Below, piece by piece: positions 58,164 through 64,000 of a stretch of DNA of 64,000 nt; positions within the stretch are counted from its first letter, which is position 1, and each line of letters starts with the position of its first letter. Both the position numbers and the translations under genes were made by a program. The DNA comes from Pseudomonas pohangensis (GTDB taxonomy: Bacteria; Pseudomonadota; Gammaproteobacteria; Pseudomonadales; Pseudomonadaceae): assembly GCF_900105995.1 (NCBI RefSeq), contig NZ_LT629785.1:1178001-1242000 (forward strand), read 5' to 3'. The notes under the pieces are model-generated. The model did no database searches. It was not told where the DNA came from and saw only the letters and a program-made list of their open reading frames with translations.

Positions 58164-59639
58164 ATGTTGCGTGAAACCAAGATCCTTCTGATCGAAGACG
58201 ATGCCGAGCGCCGTCATGATCTCACCGTCATCCTGAGCTTTCTGGGCGAAGAGCACCTGTCGACCACCAGCACGGAGTGGCGTGCTGCCGTTGCCGGCCT
58301 TGGTGCAAGCAGTGAATTGCTCGGCGTGTTGCTGGGTACCTGTGACTGCAAGCACGGCTCGATTGAAGTGCTCAAACAGCTGGCTGGCTGGGATGAGTTC
58401 CTGCCGGTGATTCAGCTGGGCGAAGTGGTGCCGGCAGATTGCCCGGAAGAGTTGCGTTCGCACTTGCTGGCTACGCTCGATGTGCCGCCAAGCTACAGCC
58501 GTCTGGTGGACTCGATGCACCGTGCGCAGGTCTACCGCGAAATGCATGACGAGGCGCGCGAGCGTGGCTGGCATCGTGAACTGAACCTGTTCCGCAGCCT
58601 GATCGGCACCAGCCGTGTCATTCAGGATGTCCGGCAGATGATGCAGCAGGTGGCGGATACCGATGCCACGGTGCTGGTCATCGGTGAGACCGGCACCGAC
58701 AAGGAAGTGGTCGCGCGTAATCTGCACTACAACTCATCACGCCGTGATGCCCCCTTTGTGCCGGTCAACTGTGGTGCTATCGCTGGCGAGTTGCTGGAAA
58801 GCGAGTTGTTCGGTCACGAGAAAGGTGCCTTTGCCGGCGCTCTCACCAGCCGGGCAGGGCGTTTCGAACTGGCGCAGGGCGGAACGGTATTCCTCGATGA
58901 AGTAGATGCCATGCCGCTGACGCTGCAGGTGAAGCTGTTGCGGCTCCTGCAGGACCAGGTATTCGAGCGGGTGGGCAGCAACAAGACCCAGCGTGTGGAT
59001 GTGCGGATCATTGCCGCTACGCAAAAGAACCTCGAGAAGCTGATCGAGGAAGAGCGTTTTCGCGAAGACCTGTTCTATCGGCTGAATGTGTTCCCGATTG
59101 AAATGGCACCTTTGCGCGAGCGTACGGAAGATATTCCGTTGCTGATCAATGAGCTGATCTCGCGCATGGAGCACGAGAAGCGCGGTTCGATTCGCTTCAA
59201 CTCGGCGGCAATCATGTCGCTCTGTCAGCATGACTGGCCGGGCAATGTGCGTGAACTGGCGAACCTGGTCGAGCGCATGGCGATCATGCATCCCTACGGC
59301 GTCATCGGTGTTGCCGAACTGCCCAAGAAGTTTCGCCATGTTGATGATGAAGCCGCTGATCTGGCTGGTGGCGTGAGCCATGATCAGGAGGAGCGGGAGT
59401 CATTCAACTTCAACCAGATACCGGCCACGAGCGTCACCCAGTTGCCGACAGAAGGTCTGGACCTAAAGGATTATCTGAGCAATCTGGAGCAAAGCCTGAT
59501 TCAGCAAGCGCTGGATGAGGCCAATGGTGTGGTTGCGCGGGCTGCCGAGCGTCTGCGTATCCGCCGCACCACGCTGGTCGAGAAAATGCGCAAGTACGGT
59601 ATGAGCCGTCGTTATGAAGATGACGGTGAGGACGAGTAA
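58164..59639 (+). CDS. fleQ: FleQ-type regulator with degenerate AAA+ motifs
   Basis: A 491-aa homologue of FleQ, the c-di-GMP-responsive master regulator of flagella and exopolysaccharide in Pseudomonas. It has an N-terminal receiver-like domain lacking the Asp pocket, a central AAA+ domain (about 142-385) and a C-terminal Fis HTH (RAAERLRIRRTTLVEKMRKY). The LFRSL segment (142-146), linked to c-di-GMP binding, is intact, as is FREDLFYRLNVFP. However, Walker A is GETGTDKE, so residue 179 is Asp instead of the final Gly. The sigma-54 loop is GAFAGA, with Ala224 for Thr. The segment after Walker B is VDAM instead of IGDM. It is full-length and in frame, so it is a maintained protein that has probably lost sigma-54 activation. 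Confidence 0.9.
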   Translation: MLRETKILLIEDDAERRHDLTVILSFLGEEHLSTTSTEWRAAVAGLGASSELLGVLLGTCDCKHGSIEVLKQLAGWDEFLPVIQLGEVVPADCPEELRSHLLATLDVPPSYSRLVDSMHRAQVYREMHDEARERGWHRELNLFRSLIGTSRVIQDVRQMMQQVADTDATVLVIGETGTDKEVVARNLHYNSSRRDAPFVPVNCGAIAGELLESELFGHEKGAFAGALTSRAGRFELAQGGTVFLDEVDAMPLTLQVKLLRLLQDQVFERVGSNKTQRVDVRIIAATQKNLEKLIEEERFREDLFYRLNVFPIEMAPLRERTEDIPLLINELISRMEHEKRGSIRFNSAAIMSLCQHDWPGNVRELANLVERMAIMHPYGVIGVAELPKKFRHVDDEAADLAGGVSHDQEERESFNFNQIPATSVTQLPTEGLDLKDYLSNLEQSLIQQALDEANGVVARAAERLRIRRTTLVEKMRKYGMSRRYEDDGEDE

Positions 59640-59718
59640 TGCTGGCTCAAGGGCAGGTGCTGTTGCGCGCGTCAGGAGAGCTGGAGCGCAAGCCATCGTG
59701 AACAAGGAAGCTGCGGGC

Positions 59719-60537
59719 ATGAACATTCATCCGGTACAGGTAATCGCCGTGACCAGTGGCAAGGGTGGCGTCGGCAAGACCAATATCGCCGTCAACCTGT
59801 CGGTTGCCCTGGCCGAGCTGGGGCGCCGGGTCATGCTCATGGATGCAGACCTGGCGCTGGCCAACGTTGATGTGCTGTTGGGGCTCAGCCCGAGACAAAC
59901 GCTGGAAGATGTTATCAACGGTGACTGCGATCTGGCGGACGTGCTGCTTGAAGGGCCGGGCGGTATCCGTATCGTGCCTGCAGCATCCGGGGCCAGTGTC
60001 ATGGTGCAGTTATCTGCCGCGCAGCATTCCGGGCTGATCCAGGCTTTCAGCACGCTCAGTGAAGAGCTGGATGTGCTGATCATCGACACTGCAGATGGTA
60101 TCGGTGATGCCGTGGTGAGCTTTGTGCGCGCAGCCCAGGAGGCGATTGTGGTGGTGTGCGACGAGCCTACCTCCATTGCCGATGCCTACGCGCTGATCAA
60201 ATTGCTGAATCGTGATCATGGCATCAGCCGCTTTCGTATCCTGGCCAACATGGTCTATACCCCGCAGGAAGGCCGCAACCTGTTTGGCAAGCTGACGCGG
60301 ATTTCCGAGCTGTTTCTCGACGTCTCGCTGCACTACCTGGGCGCCGTGCCCTATGACGAGTCGGTGCGCAAGGCAGTGCAGAAGCAGAAGGCGGTTTACG
60401 AGGCGTTCCCCAGATCCAAGTCGGCCCAGGCGTTCAAGGCTATTGCGCAGAAAGTGGATAGCTGGCCGCTGGCAGACTCGCCGCGCGGCCATCTGGAATT
60501 TTTTGTCGAGCGCCTGGTGCAGCGCAAAACCGCGTGA
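59719..60537 (+). CDS. fleN: FleQ antagonist FleN (MinD-like ATPase)
   Basis: A 272-aa deviant-Walker ATPase. It starts MNIHPVQVIAV with AAGGAAG upstream at 59704; the frame is open further upstream into the fleQ-like gene. Walker A is TSGKGGVGKTN, and MDADLALANVDVLLGL and IIDTADGIGDAVVSFV are the ATPase loops. In P. aeruginosa, FleN binds FleQ, limits flagellar number and assists FleQ in pel/psl control. All motifs look intact here, in contrast to its partner. In the usual locus it follows flhF and precedes fliA; here it directly follows the fleQ homologue and no flagellar gene is near. Confidence 0.93.
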   Translation: MNIHPVQVIAVTSGKGGVGKTNIAVNLSVALAELGRRVMLMDADLALANVDVLLGLSPRQTLEDVINGDCDLADVLLEGPGGIRIVPAASGASVMVQLSAAQHSGLIQAFSTLSEELDVLIIDTADGIGDAVVSFVRAAQEAIVVVCDEPTSIADAYALIKLLNRDHGISRFRILANMVYTPQEGRNLFGKLTRISELFLDVSLHYLGAVPYDESVRKAVQKQKAVYEAFPRSKSAQAFKAIAQKVDSWPLADSPRGHLEFFVERLVQRKTA

Positions 60538-60561
60538 ATTAGCTTCATCCGGCGAGAATTA

Positions 60562-60605
60562 CCGCCAAAAAAAACGCCCCGCTAAGCGGGGTGTTTTTTT
60601 TGGCG
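60562..60605 (+). terminator. Strong bidirectional terminator between fleN and acnB
   Basis: A8-CGCCCCGC-TAA-GCGGGGTG-T8 lies inside CCGCC/GGCGG arms. It serves both convergent genes. Confidence 0.93.
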
Positions 60606-60659
60606 GGATCTGCTCAAGCGGTAAGTTTCACCACTTGAGCAGCCGTCACTTTCCAGACC

Positions 60660-63260
60660 TCAGGCTTCTACCGCCTGACTCTTGGCTTTTTCCGCAGATT
60701 CACGGAACTCGGCAATCTGGTCGAAGCTCAGGTAGCGGTAAACGTCGGCAGCCATGCTGTCGATGTCCGCCGCGTAGCCCAGGTACTCTTCAACTGTTGG
60801 CAGCTTGCCGAGAATGGAGGCGACTGCCGCCAGTTCAGCCGAGGCCAGGTACACATTGGCACCATCGCCGAGGCGGTTCGGGAAGTTACGGGTCGAAGTG
60901 GAGACCACGGTGGCGTTGGCTTCTACCCGTGCCTGGTTACCCATGCACAGCGAGCAGCCCGGCATTTCCATGCGCGCGCCGGCCTTGCCGTAGATGCCGT
61001 AGTAGCCTTCTTCGGTCAGCTGGTGAGCATCCATCTTGGTCGGCGGCGACAGCCACAGACGCGTTGGAATACCGCCTTTGACCTTTTCCAGCAGCTTGCC
61101 GGCAGCGCGGAAGTGGCCGATGTTGGTCATGCAGGAACCGATGAACACTTCGTCGATCTTCTCGCCCTGTACGGTCGAGAGCAGACGGGCGTCATCCGGA
61201 TCGTTAGGCGCGCAGAGGATTGGCTCGTTGATTTCGGCCAGGTCGATTTCGATGACCTCGGCGTACTCGGCATCCTTGTCAGCCGACATCAGCTGCGGGT
61301 TGGCAATCCAGGCTTCCATCGCGCGGGCGCGACGTTCCAGAGTGCGTGGGTCGCCATAACCTTCGCTGATCATCCAGCGCAGCAGGGTGATGTTGGAGGT
61401 CAGGTATTCGGCAATCGCCTTCTCGGGCAGCTTGATGGTGCAACCGGCAGCAGAACGCTCGGCCGAGGCGTCGGACAGTTCGAAAGCCTGTTCTACGGTC
61501 AGTTCGTCGAGTCCTTCGATCTCGAGGATGCGGCCGGAGAAGGCATTCTTCTTGCCTTTCTTCTCGACAGTCAGCAAGCCCTTCTGGATGGCGTAGTAAG
61601 GGATGGCATGTACCAGGTCACGCAGGGTGATACCCGGTTGCAGTTTGCCCTTGAAGCGCACCAGAACCGACTCCGGCATGTCCAGCGGCATGACGCCGGT
61701 GGCAGCGGCAAAGGCCACCAGGCCGGAACCGGCCGGGAAGGAGATGCCGATCGGGAAACGGGTGTGCGAGTCGCCGCCGGTGCCGACGGTATCCGGCAGC
61801 AGCATGCGGTTCAGCCAGCTGTGGATGATGCCATCGCCGGGACGCAGCGAGACGCCGCCACGGGTGCGGATGAAGTCCGGCAGAGTGTGGTGGGTGTTGA
61901 CGTCGATCGGCTTCGGATAGGCCGCGGTGTGGCAGAACGACTGCATGACCAGATCGGCGGAGAAGCCCAGGCAAGCCAGGTCTTTCAGCTCGTCACGGGT
62001 CATCGGGCCGGTGGTGTCCTGGGAGCCGACGGTGGTCATCTTCGGTTCGCAGTAGGTGCCCGGACGAACGCCGGCAACACCACAGGCCTTGCCCACCATC
62101 TTCTGTGCCAGGGTGAAGCCTTTGTTGCTGGCAGCAGGCTGTTCGGGCTTCTTGAACAGGTCGGAAGAACCCAGGCCCAGTTCGGCGCGGGCTTTTTCGG
62201 TCAGGCCACGGCCAATGATCAGCGGAATACGACCGCCGGCACGAACTTCGTCGAGCAAAACCGGGGTTTTCAGTTCGAAGGTGGCGAGAACGTCGTCGGT
62301 ACCGTGCTTGGTAACTTTGCCTGCATAAGGGTAAACGTCGATCACGTCGCCCATGTTCAGGTTGGCTACGTCGAACTCGATCGGCAGGGCGCCAGCGTCT
62401 TCCATGGTGTTGTAGAAGATCGGGGCGATCTTGTTGCCGAAGCAGAAGCCGCCGCCGCGCTTGTTCGGTACATAAGGGATGTCATCGCCGAAGAACCACA
62501 GCACCGAGTTGGTGGCGGATTTACGCGAAGAACCGGTACCTACCACATCGCCCACGTAGGCAATCGGGAAGCCTTCGCCGCGCATGCTTTCGATCTGTTT
62601 CATCGGACCGGTAACGCCCTGGGCGTCTGGCACGATACCGTCACGGGCCATTTTCAGCATGGCCAGAGCGTGCAGCGGGATGTCCGGGCGCGACCAGGCA
62701 TCCGGAGCCGGCGACAGGTCGTCGGTGTTGGTTTCGCCAGGCACCTTGAATACGCGCAGGCTGATTTTCTCGGCCAGGGCAGGGCGGTTCTTGAACCATT
62801 CGCCGTCAGCCCAGGACTGCACCACGGCTTTGGCGAGGGCATTGCCGTTCTTGGCTTTTTCGGCCACGTCATGGAAAGCATCGAACATCAGCAGAGTGTG
62901 CTTGAGTTCTGTAGCTGCGACAGGCGCGAGTTCTGCGTCATCCAGCAGATCGACCAGCGTGACGATGTTGTAACCGCCCTGCATGGTACCCAGCAGTTCA
63001 ACCGCGCGGGTCTTGTTGATCAGCGGGGAGCTGGCTTCGCCTTTGGCTACGGCAGCGAGAAAGCCGGCCTTGACGTAAGCAGCCTCGTCCACGCCTGGTG
63101 GTACACGGTTGGTGATCAGGTCAAGAAGGAAGGCTTCTTCGCCAGCCGGCGGATTCTTCAGCAGTTCGACCAGGCCTGCAGTTTGTTCAGCGTTCAGCGG
63201 CTGGGGCACAATACCTTGCGCGGCGCGCTCTGCTACATGTTTGCGATAGGCTTCAAGCAC
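60660..63260 (-). CDS. acnB: Aconitate hydratase B AcnB
   Basis: An 866-aa [4Fe-4S] enzyme that interconverts citrate and isocitrate and, in many bacteria, 2-methyl-cis-aconitate. The N-terminal HEAT-like AcnB domain is present (MLEAYRKHVAERAAQGIVPQ pattern with GTG start). Cluster cysteines lie in IGSCMTNIGHF and CSLCMGNQ. I chose GTG at 63260 because AAGAGGG lies 8 nt upstream and the product length equals the family norm; the frame extends 63 nt further. It needs NfuA-type cluster repair. It is convergent with fleN. Confidence 0.95.
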   Translation of the reverse strand: MLEAYRKHVAERAAQGIVPQPLNAEQTAGLVELLKNPPAGEEAFLLDLITNRVPPGVDEAAYVKAGFLAAVAKGEASSPLINKTRAVELLGTMQGGYNIVTLVDLLDDAELAPVAATELKHTLLMFDAFHDVAEKAKNGNALAKAVVQSWADGEWFKNRPALAEKISLRVFKVPGETNTDDLSPAPDAWSRPDIPLHALAMLKMARDGIVPDAQGVTGPMKQIESMRGEGFPIAYVGDVVGTGSSRKSATNSVLWFFGDDIPYVPNKRGGGFCFGNKIAPIFYNTMEDAGALPIEFDVANLNMGDVIDVYPYAGKVTKHGTDDVLATFELKTPVLLDEVRAGGRIPLIIGRGLTEKARAELGLGSSDLFKKPEQPAASNKGFTLAQKMVGKACGVAGVRPGTYCEPKMTTVGSQDTTGPMTRDELKDLACLGFSADLVMQSFCHTAAYPKPIDVNTHHTLPDFIRTRGGVSLRPGDGIIHSWLNRMLLPDTVGTGGDSHTRFPIGISFPAGSGLVAFAAATGVMPLDMPESVLVRFKGKLQPGITLRDLVHAIPYYAIQKGLLTVEKKGKKNAFSGRILEIEGLDELTVEQAFELSDASAERSAAGCTIKLPEKAIAEYLTSNITLLRWMISEGYGDPRTLERRARAMEAWIANPQLMSADKDAEYAEVIEIDLAEINEPILCAPNDPDDARLLSTVQGEKIDEVFIGSCMTNIGHFRAAGKLLEKVKGGIPTRLWLSPPTKMDAHQLTEEGYYGIYGKAGARMEMPGCSLCMGNQARVEANATVVSTSTRNFPNRLGDGANVYLASAELAAVASILGKLPTVEEYLGYAADIDSMAADVYRYLSFDQIAEFRESAEKAKSQAVEA

Positions 63261-63668
63261 AGTTATTACCCTCTTAGATGGCCCCGTGGAATTGTTCGGG
63301 ACACTTGACCAGTGACTCTCCAAACCAAGCGCTTGAGCTACCTTTTGGGTGTTTCAGCCAGGGTTTTGGAGATTTCCAAGCAGAAGCTGTTTTCAAAGTT
63401 TTACGTTGCCTGCGGACATTTGGCAGAGCCGGAACATCGGCTGTTCAGCCCTTGAAGATGCGGCCAGACAGCTCAGGGCAGAGCCAGGTGTAGTCGTTAC
63501 GCTTTGAAAACAGCTTCCAACGGACTGTTGGTGCCTTATACGGCCCTACGAGTTTAATGGATTAATGCCTTAAAGTTAAGCATGGCAGCACCTCCGTCAG
63601 GGTGACCTTGCTTCGACAAAGGTCTAATATTGGCCGCTTCCTGCGCGCCGGCTTCCCCGAATTCCCGA
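63261..63668. other. 408-bp intergenic region upstream of acnB
   Basis: This holds the acnB leader and the promoter of the DUF1289 gene, in a locally AT-richer stretch. I see no gene. The 134-bp segment at 63384-63517 bounded by inverted repeats lies in it and is described separately. Confidence 0.5.
63384..63517. repeat. 134-bp segment bounded by 16-bp perfect inverted repeats
   Basis: GAAGCTGTTTTCAAAG (63384-63399) and CTTTGAAAACAGCTTC (63502-63517) are exact reverse complements separated by 102 nt. The interior also has small dyads such as GCCGG...CCGGC-like and TGCC...GGCA. This could be a structured RNA, part of the acnB mRNA leader, or a miniature element. I saw no target-site duplication. 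Confidence 0.7.
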
Positions 63669-64000
63669 ATGACCAGCCAAATCATCAAAACGCCTTGCAT
63701 CGGACTCTGCTCGACGGTTTACGGTGATCTGGTGTGTCGCGGCTGCAAACGCTTCCACCATGAAATCATCAACTGGAATCTGTACGGCGATGAGGAGAAG
63801 CGTGCGGTCTGGTTACGCCTGGAGCTGTTGCTGGTTCAGGTGATGACCGCCAAGCTGGAAATTTTCGACAGCACGCGCCTGCGTGACCAGCTGGAGCAGC
63901 GCCAGATACGCTACTTGCCCGAGCAGTCCGCATATTGCTGGGCCTATCAGCTGATAGCCCGCGGCGCCCGGCTGATCAATCAGCTGGATGCCTACGGCAT
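63669..64000 (+). CDS. DUF1289-domain protein (cut by the window end)
   Basis: The first 110 codons are visible: MTSQIIKTPCIGLCSTVYGD followed by CRGCKRFHHEIINWNLYGDE. The CIGLC...CRGC cysteines are the DUF1289 signature of a small putative metal-binding domain of unknown function. A longer helical extension follows. The gene runs off the window. A DUF1289 gene beside acnB also occurs in P. aeruginosa. Confidence 0.85.
   Translation, partial: MTSQIIKTPCIGLCSTVYGDLVCRGCKRFHHEIINWNLYGDEEKRAVWLRLELLLVQVMTAKLEIFDSTRLRDQLEQRQIRYLPEQSAYCWAYQLIARGARLINQLDAYG

Noticed and set aside
61023..63308. A 761-codon open frame antisense to acnB on the plus strand
   Set aside because: It mirrors the third-position GC bias of acnB, has no homology-like motifs, and acnB is certain on the other strand. 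The same applies to the long frames antisense to the aot genes (54195-56024) and putA (14429-16084).

Overview
The window looks like chromosome of a Pseudomonas or a close relative. It has high GC and Pseudomonas-type REP hairpins. It carries Pseudomonas-typical blocks: gacA-uvrC-pgsA-tRNA-Gly-tRNA-Cys, tusDCBE beside a YccA-type membrane protein, a pruR/putA/putP proline cluster, the aotJQMOP-argR arginine operon, acnB next to a DUF1289 gene, metH beside cti, and nfuA. No insertion sequence, prophage, CRISPR array or rRNA gene was seen, and most genes are housekeeping or catabolic.

Layout. 0.1-4.2 kb: a periplasmic rhodanese and a thiolase plus multifunctional beta-oxidation pair with a REP pair between them. 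4.3-9.8 kb: an ornithine cyclodeaminase-family protein, a small membrane protein, an FAD oxidoreductase, and two paralogous glutamine amidotransferases flanking a DUF1883 gene. 9.8-17 kb: a Ca2+/H+ antiporter, then putP, putA and a PruR-type regulator. 17-24 kb: metH, cti, nfuA. 24-27 kb: a three-gene partner-switching module (PP2C phosphatase, RsbW-like kinase, STAS antagonist). 27-30 kb: a 56-aa rubredoxin, alkB and a divergent AraC regulator. 30-35 kb: an MFS transporter, two small proteins, a TrpD2/YbiB-like protein, tusEBCD and a YccA-type protein. 35-38.7 kb: tRNA-Ser, gacA, uvrC, pgsA, tRNA-Gly, tRNA-Cys.

38.7-44.2 kb, all on the minus strand, is the most unusual accessory block. It encodes an Sfp-type phosphopantetheinyl transferase, a 76-aa Cys-rich ORF, a multi-pass MBOAT-like protein, an AMP-forming ligase, an acyl carrier protein and an isocitrate-lyase/PEP-mutase family enzyme. 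The last three overlap by 4 nt each. The ligase/ACP/MBOAT-like trio resembles the logic of DltA/DltC/DltB, so it may activate a small acid on an ACP and transfer it to a surface or lipid acceptor. A regulator with an apparently broken 5' end precedes it.

44.3-52.3 kb: tRNA-Arg, two MDR-family oxidoreductases, a secreted phospholipase C/P1-nuclease-like protein, a wax ester synthase/DGAT and acsA. With alkB, cti and the beta-oxidation pair, these suggest a hydrocarbon/fatty-acid lifestyle with possible storage of neutral lipid. 52.6-57.8 kb is the arginine uptake operon with its regulator.

58.2-60.5 kb holds a FleQ homologue next to FleN, without flagellar neighbours. This FleQ carries D in place of the last Walker A glycine and GAFAGA in place of GAFTGA. 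It is therefore probably unable to activate sigma-54, while its DNA-binding and LFRSL segments remain. This, together with the ACP/MBOAT-like operon, is the best candidate for new biology. The window closes with acnB, an upstream 16-bp perfect inverted repeat, and the start of a DUF1289 protein.
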